A DNA stretch of 64,000 nucleotides. It comes from Setophaga petechia. Lineage: Eukaryota; Chordata; Aves; Passeriformes; Parulidae. How positions within the stretch are numbered: position 1 is the first letter of the stretch; every line of letters begins with the position of its first letter. The stretch spans positions 6,573,040 to 6,637,039 of the forward strand of contig JANCRA010000039.1 in assembly GCA_024362935.1 (NCBI GenBank). Reading direction: 5' to 3'. The notes beneath the pieces were generated by a model. It did no database searches and was not told the origin of the DNA. It saw nothing but the letters and a program-made list of their open reading frames with translations. Below, in pieces: positions 8,518 through 20,806 of the stretch. A program made the translations under genes and the position numbers.

Positions 8518-10803
8518 GTGGGAAAGTACTGTTTTCTATCACTTTGCAATCTGCTTACACAATCCCAGTGTTGTGTAGCAATTAGCTTGTCAGTGCACGG
8601 CAGTAAGTGTTTCTTGATACCTACATCTGAGCAAATAGCTTTTTCACTTTGTCTCGCAAGGGGAAAACGTTGCTGCTCACTAAACAACTTCCATCGTGTT
8701 GTAGAAGTTGCACAGAGGGCTGCAGTGTGTTTTGCAAAATGTAAAAGAAAGTTGTCTAAGACGCCTTCCTTTCAAGTATTAATGTGAAGGGAAAGGCAAG
8801 AGAGTGGGAAAGTACTGTTTTCTAGCACTTTGCAAGCTGCTAACACAATCGCAGTACTGTGTAGCAGTTAGGTATTCAGTGCACTGCAGTAAGTGTTTCT
8901 TGTCACCTACATCTAAGCAAATAGCTTTTTCACTATGTCTCCCAAGGAGAATACCTTCCTGCTCACTAAACATCTCCTATCGTGTTCTAGAAGTTGCACA
9001 GAGGGCTGCAGTGTGTTCTGTAACAAGAAAATAAAGTTGTCTAAGACGCCTTCCTTTCAAGTGTTAATGTGAAGGGAAAGGCAAGAGAGTGGGAAAGTAC
9101 TGTTTTCTAGCACTTTGCAAGCTGCTAACACAATCCCAGTGCTGTGTAGCAATTAGCTTGTCACTGCACGGCAGTAAGTGTTTCTTGATACCTACATCTG
9201 TGCAAATAGCTTTTTCACTTTGTCTCGCAAGGGGAAAACTTTGCTGCTCACTAAACAACTTCCATCATGTTGTAGAAGTTGCACAGAGGGCTGCAGAGTG
9301 TTTTGTAACAAGAAAAATAAAGTTGTCTAAGACGCCTTCCTTTCAAGTATTAATGTGAATGGAAAGGCAAGAGAGTGGGAAAGTACTGTTTTCTATCACT
9401 TTGCAAGCTGCTTACACAATCCCAGTGTTGTGTAGCAATTAGCTTGTAACTGCACTGCAGTAAGTGTTTCTTGTAACCTACATCTAAGCAAATAGCTTTT
9501 TCACTATATCTCGCAGGCAGAAAACGTTGCTGCTCACTAAACAACTTCCATCGTGTTGTAGAAATTGCCCAGAGGGCTGCAGAGTGTTTTGTATCAAGAA
9601 AAAGAACGTTGTCTAAGACGCCTTCCTTTCAAGTATTAATGTGTAGGGAAAGGCAAGAGAGTGGGAAAGTACTGTTTTCTAGCACTTTGAGAGCTGCTAA
9701 CACAATCGCAGTGCTGTGTAGCAATTAGCTTGTCAGTGCACGGCAGTAAGTGTTTCTTGATACCTACATCTGAGCAAATAGCTTTTTCACTTTGTCTCGC
9801 AAGGGGAAAACGTTGCTGCTCACTAAACAACTTCCATCGTGTTGTAGAAGTTGCACAGAGGGCTGCAGTGTCTTTTGCAGCAAGAAAAAGAAAGTTGTCT
9901 AAGACGCCTTCCTTTCAAGTATTAATGTGAAGGGAAAGGCAAGAGAGTGGGAAAGTACTGTTTTCTAGCACTTTGCAAGCTGCTAACACAATCGCAGTAC
10001 TGTGTAGCAGTTAGGTATTCAGTGCACTGCAGTAAGTGTTTCTTGTCAGCTACATCTAAGCAAATAGCTTTTTCACTATGTCTCGCAAGGAGAAAACCTT
10101 CCTGCTCACTAAACATTTCCTATCGTGTTGTAGATTTTGCAGAGAGGGCTGCAGAGTTTTTTGACACAAGAAAAAGAAAGTTGTCTAAGATGCCTCCTTT
10201 CAAGTATTAATGTGAAGGGAAAGGCAAGAGAGTGGGAAAGTACTGTTTTCTAGCACTTTGCAGGCTGCTAACACAATCGCAAGGCTGTGTAGCAGTTAGC
10301 TTTTCAGTGCACGGCAGTAAGTGTTTCTTGATACCTACATCTGAGCAAATAGCTTTTTCACTTTGTCTCGCAAGGGGAAAACGTTGCTGCTCACTAAACA
10401 ACTTCCATCGTGTTGTAGAAGTTGCACAGAGGGCTGCAGTGTGTTTTGCAGCAAGAAAAAGAAAGTTGTCTAAGACGCCTTCCTTTCAAGTATTAATGTG
10501 AAGGGAAAGGCAAGAGAGTGGGAAAGTACTGTTTTCTAGCACTTTGCAAGCTGCTAACACAATCCCAGTGCTGTGTAGCAGTTAGCTGTTCAGTGCACTG
10601 CAGTAAGTGTTTCTTGTCATTTACATCTAAGCAAATAGCTTTTTCACTATGTCTCGCAAGGAGAAAACCTTCTTGCTCACTAAACATTTCCTATCGTGTT
10701 CTAGAAGTTGCACAGAGGGCTGCAGTGTGTTTTGCAGCAAGAAAAAGAAAGTTGTCTAAGACGCCTTCCTTTCAAGCATTAATGTGAACGGAAAGGCAAG
10801 AGA
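8518..10803 (+). repeat. HOR 5: canonical 8-mer, 2286 bp
   Basis: Starts are 8518, 8804, 9089, 9375, 9661, 9947, 10232 and 10518. Its subtype pattern equals HOR 1, displaced by 8573 bp, marking the start of a larger duplicated segment. Confidence 0.94.
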
Positions 10804-12518
10804 GTGGGAAAGTACTGTTTTCTATCACTTTGCAATCTGCTTACACAATCCCAGTGTTGTGTAGCAATTAGCGTGTCAGTGCACGGCAGTAAGTGTTTCT
10901 TGATACCTACATCTGAGCAAATAGCTTTTTCACTTTGTCTCGCAAGGGGAAAACGTTGCTGCTCACTAAACAACTTCCATCGTGTTGTAGAAGTTGCACA
11001 GAGGGCTGCAGTGTGTTTTGCAAAATGTAAAAGAAAGTTGTCTAAGACGCCTTCCTTTCAAGTATTAATGTGAAGGGAAAGGCAAGAGAGTGGGAAAGTA
11101 CTGTTTTCTAGCACTTTGCAAGCTGCTAACACAATCGCAGTACTGTGTAGCAGTTAGGTATTCAGTGCACTGCAGTAAGTGTTTCTTGTCACCTACATCT
11201 AAGCAAATAGCTTTTTCACTATGTCTCCAAAGGAGAATACCTTCCTGCTCACTAAACATCTCCTATCGTGTTCTAGAAGTTGCACAGAGGGCTGCAGTGT
11301 GTTCTGTAACAAGAAAAAGAAAGTTGTCTAAGACGCCTTCCTTTCAAGTGTTAATGTGAAGGGAAAGGCAAGAGAGTGGGAAAGTACTGTTTTCTAGCAC
11401 TTTGCAAGCTGCTAACACAATCCCAGTGCTGTGTAGCAATTAGCTTGTCACTGCACGGCAGTAAGTGTTTCTTGATACCTACATCTGTGCAAATAGCTTT
11501 TTCACTTTGTCTCGCAAGGGGAAAACGTTGCTGCTCACTAAACAACTTCCATCGTGTTGTAGAAGTTGCACAGAGGGCTGCAGTGTGTTTTGCAGCAAGA
11601 AAAAGAAAGTTGTCTAAGACGCCTTCCTTTCAAGTATTAATGTGAAGGGAAAGGCAAGAGAGTGGGAAAGTACTGTTTTCTAGCACTTTGCAAGCTGCTA
11701 ACACAATCGCAGTACTGTGTAGCAGTTAGGTATTCAGTGCACTGCAGTAAGTGTTTCTTGTCAGCTACATCTAAGCAAATAGCTTTTTCACTATGTCTCG
11801 CAAGGAGAAAACCTTCCTGCTCACTAAACATTTCCTATCGTGTTGTAGATTTTGCAGAGAGGGCTGCAGAGTTTTTTGACACAAGAAAAAGAAAGTTGTC
11901 TAAGATGCCTCCTTTCAAGTATTAATGTGAAGGGAAAGGCAAGAGAGTGGGAAAGTACTGTTTTCTAGCACTTTCCAGGCTGCTAACACAATCGCAAGGC
12001 TGTGTAGCAGTTAGCTTTTCAGTGCACGGCAGTAAGTGTTTCTTGATACCTACATCTGAGCAAATAGCTTTTTCACTTTGTCTCGCAAGGGGAAAACGTT
12101 GCTGCTCACTAAACAACTTCCATCGTGTTGTAGAAGTTGCACAGAGGGCTGCAGTGTGTTTTGCAGCAAGAAAAAGAAAGTTGTCTAAGACGCCTTCCTT
12201 TCAAGTATTAATGTGAAGGGAAAGGCAAGAGAGTGGGAAAGTACTGTTTTCTAGCACTTTGCAAGCTGCTAACACAATCCCAGTGCTGTGTAGCAGTTAG
12301 CTGTTCAGTGCACTGCAGTAAGTGTTTCTTGTCACCTACATCTAAGCAAATAGCTTTTTCACTATGTCTCGCAAGGAGAAAACCTTCTTGCTCACTAAAC
12401 ATTTCCTATCGTGTTCTAGAAGTTGCACAGAGGGCTGCAGTGTGTTTTGCAGCAAGAAAAAGAAAGTTGTCTAAGACGCCTTCCTTTCAAGCATTAATGT
12501 GAACGGAAAGGCAAGAGA
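10804..12518 (+). repeat. HOR 6: 6-mer A-B-C*-F-G-H, 1715 bp
   Basis: Starts are 10804, 11090, 11376, 11662, 11947 and 12233. It shares the CCAAAGG form of B with HOR 2 and HOR 11. The A copy has a private base at 10873 (GCGTGTCAG for GCTTGTCAG). Confidence 0.93.
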
Positions 12519-14804
12519 GTGGGAAAGTACTGTTTTCTATCACTTTGCAATCTGCTTACACAATCCCAGTGTTGTGTAGCAATTAGCTTGTCAGTGCACG
12601 GCAGTAAGTGTTTCTTGATACCTACATCTGAGCAAATAGCTTTTTCACTTTGTCTCGCAAGGGGAAAACGTTGCTGCTCACTAAACAACTTCCATCGTGT
12701 TGTAGAAGTTGCACAGAGGGCTGCAGTGTGTTTTGCAAAATGTAAAAGAAAGTTGTCTAAGACGCCTTCCTTTCAAGTATTAATGTGAAGGGAAAGGCAA
12801 GAGAGTGGGAAAGTACTGTTTTCTAGCACTTTGCAAGCTGCTAACACAATCGCAGTACTGTGTAGCAGTTAGGTATTCAGTGCACTGCAGTAAGTGTTTC
12901 TTGTCACCTACATCTAAGCAAATAGCTTTTTCACTATGTCTCCCAAGGAGAAAACCTTCTTGCTCACTAAACATCTCCTATCGTGTTCTAGAAGTTGCAC
13001 AGAGGGCTGCAGTGTGTTCTGTAACAAGAAAATAAAGTTGTCTAAGACGCCTTCCTTTCAAGTGTTAATGTGAAGGGAAAGGCAAGAGAGTGGGAAAGTA
13101 CTGTTTTCTAGCACTTTGCAAGCTGCTAACACAATCCCAGTGCTGTGTAGCAATTAGCTTGTCACTGCACGGCAGTAAGTGTTTCTTGATACCTACATCT
13201 GTGCAAATAGCTTTTTCACTTTGTCTCGCAAGGGGAAAACTTTGCTGCTCACTAAACAACTTCCATCATGTTGTAGAAGTTGCACAGAGGGCTGCAGAGT
13301 GTTTTGTAACAAGAAAAATAAAGTTGTCTAAGACGCCTTCCTTTCAAGTATTAATGTGAATGGAAAGGCAAGAGAGTGGGAAAGTACTGTTTTCTATCAC
13401 TTTGCAAGCTGCTTACACAATCCCAGTGTTGTGTAGCAATTAGCTTGTAACTGCACTGCAGTAAGTGTTTCTTGTAACCTACATCTAAGCAAATAGCTTT
13501 TTCACTATATCTCGCAGGCAGAAAACGTTGCTGCTCACTAAACAACTTCCATCGTGTTGTAGAAATTGCCCAGAGGGCTGCAGAGTGTTTTGTATCAAGA
13601 AAAAGAACGTTGTCTAAGACGCCTTCCTTTCAAGTATTAATGTGTAGGGAAAGGCAAGAGAGTGGGAAAGTACTGTTTTCTAGCACTTTGAGAGCTGCTA
13701 ACACAATCGCAGTGCTGTGTAGCAATTAGCTTGTCAGTGCACGGCAGTAAGTGTTTCTTGATACCTACATCTGAGCAAATAGCTTTTTCACTTTGTCTCG
13801 CAAGGGGAAAACGTTGCTGCTCACTAAACAACTTCCATCGTGTTGTAGAAGTTGCACAGAGGGCTGCAGTGTCTTTTGCAGCAAGAAAAAGAAAGTTGTC
13901 TAAGACGCCTTCCTTTCAAGTATTAATGTGAAGGGAAAGGCAAGAGAGTGGGAAAGTACTGTTTTCTAGCACTTTGCAAGCTGCTAACACAATCGCAGTA
14001 CTGTGTAGCAGTTAGGTATTCAGTGCACTGCAGTAAGTGTTTCTTGTCAGCTACATCTAAGCAAATAGCTTTTTCACTATGTCTCGCAAGGAGAAAACCT
14101 TCCTGCTCACTAAACATTTCCTATCGTGTTGTAGATTTTGCAGAGAGGGCTGCAGAGTTTTTTGACACAAGAAAAAGAAAGTTGTCTAAGATGCCTCCTT
14201 TCAAGTATTAATGTGAAGGGAAAGGCAAGAGAGTGGGAAAGTACTGTTTTCTAGCACTTTCCAGGCTGCTAACACAATCGCAAGGCTGTGTAGCAGTTAG
14301 CTTTTCAGTGCACGGCAGTAAGTGTTTCTTGATACCTACATCTGAGCAAATAGCTTTTTCACTTTGTCTCGCAAGGGGAAAACGTTGCTGCTCACTAAAC
14401 AACTTCCATCGTGTTGTAGAAGTTGCACAGAGGGCTGCAGTGTGTTTTGCAGCAAGAAAAAGAAAGTTGTCTAAGACGCCTTCCTTTCAAGTATTAATGT
14501 GAAGGGAAAGGCAAGAGAGTGGGAAAGTACTGTTTTCTAGCACTTTGCAAGCTGCTAACACAATCCCAGTGCTGTGTAGCAGTTAGCTGTTCAGTGCACT
14601 GCAGTAAGTGTTTCTTGTCATTTACATCTAAGCAAATAGCTTTTTCACTATGTCTCGCAAGGAGAAAACCTTCTTGCTCACTAAACATTTCCTATCGTGT
14701 TCTAGAAGTTGCACAGAGGGCTGCAGTGTGTTTTGCAGCAAGAAAAAGAAAGTTGTCTAAGACGCCTTCCTTTCAAGCATTAATGTGAACGGAAAGGCAA
14801 GAGA
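12519..14804 (+). repeat. HOR 7: canonical 8-mer, 2286 bp
   Basis: Starts are 12519, 12805, 13090, 13376, 13662, 13948, 14233 and 14519. Its subtypes match HOR 3, again at an 8573-bp offset. Confidence 0.94.
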
Positions 14805-15376
14805 GTGGGAAAGTACTGTTTTCTATCACTTTGCAATCTGCTTACACAATCCCAGTGTTGTGTAGCAATTAGCTTGTCAGTGCACGGCAGTAAGTGTTTC
14901 TTGATACCTACATCTGAGCAAATAGCTTTTTCACTTTGTCTCGCAAGGGGAAAACGTTGCTGCTCACTAAACAACTTCCATCGTGTTGTAGAAGTTGCAC
15001 AGAGGGCTGCAGTGTGTTTTGCAAAATGTAAAAGAAAGTTGTCTAAGACGCCTTCCTTTCAAGTATTAATGTGAAGGGAAAGGCAAGAGAGTGGGAAAGT
15101 ACTGTTTTCTAGCACTTTGCAAGCTGCTAACACAATCGCAGTACTGTGTAGCAGTTAGGTATTCAGTGCACTGCAGTAAGTGTTTCTTGTCACCTACATC
15201 TAAGCAAATAGCTTTTTCACTATGTCTCCCAAGGAGAATACCTTCCTGCTCACTAAACATCTCCTATCGTGTTCTAGAAGTTGCACAGAGGGCTGCAGTG
15301 TGTTCTGTAACAAGAAAAAGAAAGTTGTCTAAGACGCCTTCCTTTCAAGTGTTAATGTGAAGGGAAAGGCAAGAGA

Positions 15377-15661
15377 GTGGGAAAGTACTGTTTTCTAGCA
15401 CTTTGCAAGCTGCTAACACAATCGCAGTGCTGTGTAGCAAATAGCTTGTCACTGCACTGCAGTAAGTGTTTCTTGTCACCTACATCTAAGCAAATTGCTT
15501 TTTCTCTATGTCTCCCAAGGAGAAAATGTTGCTGCTCAAAAACAACCTCCATCGCGTTGTAGAAGTTGCACAGAGGGCTGCAGTGTGTTTTGTAAAATGT
15601 AAAAGAAAGTTGTCTAAGACGCCTTCCTTTCAAATATTAATATGAATAGAAAGGCAAGGGA
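15377..15661 (+). repeat. Monomer class I (type 2), 285 bp
   Basis: A rare class, six copies in the window (15377, 25380, 31667, 50815, 54245, 57675). Private features are AGCAAATAGCTTGTCAC, CAAATTGCTTTTTCTC, AAAATGTTGC, CTCAAAAACAACCTCC (one base shorter than other classes), CATCGCG and a closing ATATGAATAG. It is always preceded by full-length B and followed by J. Confidence 0.92.
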
Positions 15662-15947
15662 GTGGGAAAGTACTGTTTTCTAACACTCTGCAAGGTGCTA
15701 ACACAATCCCAGTGTTGTGTAGCAATTAGCTTGTCACTGCACTGCAGTAAGTGTTTCTTGTCACCTACATCTAAGCAAATAGCTTTTTCACTATGTCTCG
15801 CACGGAGAAAACCTTCCTGCTCACTAAACAACTTCCATCATGTTGTAGAAGTTGCACAGAGGGCTGCAGAGTGTTTTGTAACAAGAAAAATAAAGTTGTC
15901 TAAGACGCCTTCCTTTCAAGTATTAATGTGAATGGAAAGGCAAGAGA
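15662..15947 (+). repeat. Monomer class J (type 2), 286 bp
   Basis: Always follows I. The 5' part is private (TTCTAACACTCTGCAAGG, CTCGCACGG), while the 3' half from CCATCATG onward, including AAAAATAAAG and GTGAATGG, matches class C. The next monomer is D in the left half of the window (15948, 25951, 32238) but G' in the right half (51386, 54816, 58246). Confidence 0.92.
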
Positions 15948-16519
15948 GTGGGAAAGTACTGTTTTCTATCACTTTGCAAGCTGCTTACACAATCCCAGTG
16001 TTGTGTAGCAATTAGCTTGTAACTGCACTGCAGTAAGTGTTTCTTGTAACCTACATCTAAGCAAATAGCTTTTTCACTATATCTCGCAGGCAGAAAACGT
16101 TGCTGCTCACTAAACAACTTCCATCGTGTTGTAGAAATTGCCCAGACGGCTGCAGAGTGTTTTGTATCAAGAAAAAGAACGTTGTCTAAGACGCCTTCCT
16201 TTCAAGTATTAATGTGTAGGGAATGGCAAGAGAGTGGGAAAGTACTGTTTTCTAGCACTTTGAGAGCTGCTAACACAATCGCAGTGCTGTGTAGCAATTA
16301 GCTTGTCAGTGCACGGCAGTAAGTGTTTCTTGATACCTACATCTGAGCAAATAGCTTTTTCACTTTGTCTCGCAAGGGGAAAACGTTGCTGCTCACTAAA
16401 CAACTTCCATCGTGTTGTAGAAGTTGCACAGAGGGCTGCAGTGTCTTTTGCAGCAAGAAAAAGAAAGTTGTCTAAGACGCCTTCCTTTCAAGTATTAATG
16501 TGAAGGGAAAGGCAAGAGA

Positions 16520-16805
16520 GTGGGAAAGTACTGTTTTCTAGCACTTTGCAAGCTGCTAACACAATCGCAGTACTGTGTAGCAGTTAGGTATTCAGTGCAC
16601 TGCAGTAAGTGTTTCTTGTCAGCTACATCTAAGCAAATAGCTTTTTCACTATGTCTCGCAAGGAGAAAACCTTCCTGCTCACTAAACATTTCCTATCGTG
16701 TTTTAGAAGTTGCACAGAGGGCTGCAGTGTGTTTTGCAGCAAGAAAAAGAAAGTTGTCTAAGACGCCTTCCTTTCAAGCATTAATGTGAACGGAAAGGCA
16801 AGAGA
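16520..16805 (+). repeat. Hybrid monomer F/H
   Basis: It begins as F (GTTAGGTATTCAG, GTCAGCTAC, AACCTTCCTGC) and ends as H (AGAAGTTGCAC, CAAGCATTAATG, GTGAACGG). The switch lies between about 16670 and 16706. The G that normally separates F and H is missing, so the join deleted one dimer length. A T at 16703 disrupts the XbaI site that H and the sister hybrid at 32810 have. Confidence 0.88.
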
Positions 16806-18520
16806 GTGGGAAAGTACTGTTTTCTATCACTTTGCAATCTGCTTACACAATCCCAGTGTTGTGTAGCAATTAGCTTGTCAGTGCACGGCAGTAAGTGTTT
16901 CTTGATACCTACATCTGAGCAAATAGCTTTTTCACTTTGTCTCGCAAGGGGAAAACGTTGCTGCTCACTAAACAACTTCCATCGTGTTGTAGAAGTTGCA
17001 CAGAGGGCTGCAGTGTGTTTTGCAAAATGTAAAAGAAAGTTGTCTAAGACGCCTTCCTTTCAAGTATTAATGTGAAGGGAAAGGCAAGAGAGTGGGAAAG
17101 TACTGTTTTCTATCACTTTGCAAGCTGCTTACACAATCCCAGTGTTGTGTAGCAATTAGCTTGTAACTGCACTGCAGTAAGTGTTTCTTGTAACCTACAT
17201 CTAAGCAAATAGCTTTTTCACTATATCTCGCAGGCAGAAAACGTTGCTGCTCACTAAACAACTTCCATCGTGTTGTAGAAATTGCCCAGAGGGCTGCAGA
17301 GTGTTTTGTATCAAGAAAAAGAACGTTGTCTAAGACGCCTTCCTTTCAAGTATTAATGTGTAGGGAAAAGCAAGAGAGTGGGAAAGTACTGTTTTCTAGC
17401 ACTTTGAGAGCTGCTAACACAATCGCAGTGCTGTGTAGCAATTAGCTTGTCAGTGCACGGCAGTAAGTGTTTCTTGATACCTACATCTGAGCAAATAGCT
17501 TTTTCACTTTGTCTCGCAAGGGGAAAACGTTGCTGCTCACTAAACAACTTCCATCGTGTTGTAGAAGTTGCACAGAGGGCTGCAGTGTGTTTTGCAGCAA
17601 GAAAAAGAAAGTTGTCTAAGACGCCTTCCTTTCAAGTATTAATGTGAAGGGAAAGGCAAGAGAGTGGGAAAGTACTGTTTTCTAGCACTTTGCAAGCTGC
17701 TAACACAATCGCAGTACTGTGTAGCAGTTAGGTATTCAGTGCACTGCAGTAAGTGTTTCTTGTCAGCTACATCTAAGCAAATAGCTTTTTCACTATGTCT
17801 CGCAAGGAGAAAACCTTCCTGCTCACTAAACATTTCCTATCGTGTTGTAGATTTTGCAGAGAGGGCTGCAGAGTTTTTTGACACAAGAAAAAGAAAGTTG
17901 TCTAAGATGCCTCCTTTCAAGTATTAATGTGAAGGGAAAGGCAAGAGAGTGGGAAAGTACTGTTTTCTAGCACTTTCCAGGCTGCTAACACAATCGCAAG
18001 GCTGTGTAGCAGTTAGCTTTTCAGTGCACGGCAGTAAGTGTTTCTTGATACCTACATCTGAGCAAATAGCTTTTTCACTTTGTCTCGCAAGGGGAAAACG
18101 TTGCTGCTCACTAAACAACTTCCATCGTGTTGTAGAAGTTGCACAGAGGGCTGCAGTGTGTTTTGCAGCAAGAAAAAGAAAGTTGTCTAAGACGCCTTCC
18201 TTTCAAGTATTAATGTGAAGGGAAAGGCAAGAGAGTGGGAAAGTACTGTTTTCTAGCACTTTGCAAGCTGCTAACACAATCCCAGTGCTGTGTAGCAGTT
18301 AGCTGTTCAGTGCACTGCAGTAAGTGTTTCTTGTCACCTACATCTAAGCAAATAGCTTTTTCACTATGTCTCGCAAGGAGAAAACCTTCTTGCTCACTAA
18401 ACATTTCCTATCGTGTTCTAGAAGTTGCACAGAGGGCTGCAGTGTGTTTTGCAGCAAGAAAAAGAAAGTTGTCTAAGACGCCTTCCTTTCAAGCATTAAT
18501 GTGAACGGAAAGGCAAGAGA
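16806..18520 (+). repeat. HOR 9: 6-mer A-D-E-F-G-H, 1715 bp
   Basis: Starts are 16806, 17092, 17378, 17664, 17949 and 18235. B and C are absent: the A copy with its normal GTGAAGGG ending is followed directly by D. It is the only unit of this composition, but its length equals the other 6-mers and alternation is kept. Confidence 0.92.
17092..17377 (+). repeat. Class D monomer joined directly to A
   Basis: The monomer is a normal D in its body (TTGTAACTGC, TATATCTCGC), but the bases just before it are the A ending GTGAAGGG rather than the C or J ending GTGAATGG. The exchange point therefore lies between about 17067 and 17120, removing exactly B and C. The region around it is nearly invariant, so the point cannot be placed more finely. 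Confidence 0.85.
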
Positions 18521-20806
18521 GTGGGAAAGTACTGTTTTCTATCACTTTGCAATCTGCTTACACAATCCCAGTGTTGTGTAGCAATTAGCTTGTCAGTGCA
18601 CGGCAGTAAGTGTTTCTTGATACCTACATCTGAGCAAATAGCTTTTTCACTTTGTCTCGCAAGGGGAAAACGTTGCTGCTCACTAAACAACTTCCATCGT
18701 GTTGTAGAAGTTGCACAGAGGGCTGCAGTGTGTTTTGCAAAATGTAAAAGAAAGTTGTCTAAGACGCCTTCCTTTCAAGTATTAATGTGAAGGGAAAGGC
18801 AAGAGAGTGGGAAAGTACTGTTTTCTAGCACTTTGCAAGCTGCTAACACAATCGCAGTACTGTGTAGCAGTTAGGTATTCAGTGCACTGCAGTAAGTGTT
18901 TCTTGTCACCTACATCTAAGCAAATAGCTTTTTCACTATGTCTCCCAAGGAGAAAACCTTCCTGCTCACTAAACATCTCCTATCGTGTTCTAGAAGTTGC
19001 ACAGAGGGCTGCAGTGTGTTCTGTAACAAGAAAATAAAGTTGTCTAAGACGCCTTCCTTTCAAGTGTTAATGTGAAGGGAAAGGCAAGAGAGTGGGAAAG
19101 TACTGTTTTCTAGCACTTTGCAAGCTGCTAACACAATCCCAGTGCTGTGTAGCAATTAGCTTGTCACTGCACGGCAGTAAGTGTTTCTTGATACCTACAT
19201 CTGTGCAAATAGCTTTTTCACTTTGTCTCGCAAGGGGAAAACTTTGCTGCTCACTAAACAACTTCCATCATGTTGTAGAAGTTGCACAGAGGGCTGCAGA
19301 GTGTTTTGTAACAAGAAAAATAAAGTTGTCTAAGACGCCTTCCTTTCAAGTATTAATGTGAATGGAAAGGCAAGAGAGTGGGAAAGTACTGTTTTCTATC
19401 ACTTTGCAAGCTGCTTACACAATCCCAGTGTTGTGTAGCAATTAGCTTGTAACTGCACTGCAGTAAGTGTTTCTTGTAACCTACATCTAAGCAAATAGCT
19501 TTTTCACTATATCTCGCAGGCAGAAAACGTTGCTGCTCACTAAACAACTTCCATCGTGTTGTAGAAATTGCCCAGAGGGCTGCAGAGTGTTTTGTATCAA
19601 GAAAAAGAACGTTGTCTAAGACGCCTTCCTTTCAAGTATTAATGTGTAGGGAAAGGCAAGAGAGTGGGAAAGTACTGTTTTCTAGCACTTTGAGAGCTGC
19701 TAACACAATCGCAGTGCTGTGTAGCAATTAGCTTGTCAGTGCACGGCAGTAAGTGTTTCTTGATACCTACATCTGAGCAAATAGCTTTTTCACTTTGTCT
19801 CGCAAGGGGAAAACGTTGCTGCTCACTAAACAACTTCCATCGTGTTGTAGAAGTTGCACAGAGGGCTGCAGTGTCTTTTGCAGCAAGAAAAAGAAAGTTG
19901 TCTAAGACGCCTTCCTTTCAAGTATTAATGTGAAGGGAAAGGCAAGAGAGTGGGAACGTACTGTTTTCTAGCACTTTGCAAGCTGCTAACACAATCGCAG
20001 TACTGTGTAGCAGTTAGGTATTCAGTGCACTGCAGTAAGTGTTTCTTGTCAGCTACATCTAAGCAAATAGCTTTTTCACTATGTCTCGCAAGGAGAAAAC
20101 CTTCCTGCTCACTAAACATTTCCTATCGTGTTGTAGATTTTGCAGAGAGGGCTGCAGAGTTTTTTGACACAAGAAAAAGAAAGTTGTCTAAGATGCCTCC
20201 TTTCAAGTATTAATGTGAAGGGAAAGGCAAGAGAGTGGGAAAGTACTGTTTTCTAGCACTTTCCAGGCTGCTAACACAATCGCAAGGCTGTGTAGCAGTT
20301 AGCTTTTCAGTGCACGGCAGTAAGTGTTTCTTGATACCTACATCTGAGCAAATAGCTTTTTCACTTTGTCTCGCAAGGGGAAAACGTTGCTGCTCACTAA
20401 ACAACTTCCATCGTGTTGTAGAAGTTGCACAGAGGGCTGCAGTGTGTTTTGCAGCAAGAAAAAGAAAGTTGTCTAAGACGCCTTCCTTTCAAGTATTAAT
20501 GTGAAGGGAAAGGCAAGAGAGTGGGAAAGTACTGTTTTCTAGCACTTTGCAAGCTGCTAACACAATCCCAGTGCTGTGTAGCAGTTAGCTGTTCAGTGCA
20601 CTGCAGTAAGTGTTTCTTGTCATTTACATCTAAGCAAATAGCTTTTTCACTATGTCTCGCAAGGAGAAAACCTTCTTGCTCACTAAACATTTCCTATCGT
20701 GTTCTAGAAGTTGCACAGAGGGCTGCAGTGTGTTTTGCAGCAAGAAAAAGAAAGTTGTCTAAGACGCCTTCCTTTCAAGCATTAATGTGAACGGAAAGGC
20801 AAGAGA
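18521..20806 (+). repeat. HOR 10: canonical 8-mer, 2286 bp
   Basis: Starts are 18521, 18807, 19092, 19378, 19664, 19950, 20235 and 20521. F has a private base at 19957 (GGGAACGTAC), which removes the ScaI site otherwise present near the start of almost every monomer. Confidence 0.94.

Larger units (their letters stand above)
14805..16805 (+). repeat. HOR 8: 7-mer A-B-I-J-D-E-F/H, 2001 bp
   Basis: Starts are 14805, 15091, 15377, 15662, 15948, 16234 and 16520. I-J replaces C, and G is missing because F is fused to H. The four central monomers B-I-J-D are all type 2, so alternation is broken. Private marks are 16147 (CAGACGG) and 16224 (GGGAATGGC). Confidence 0.93.
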
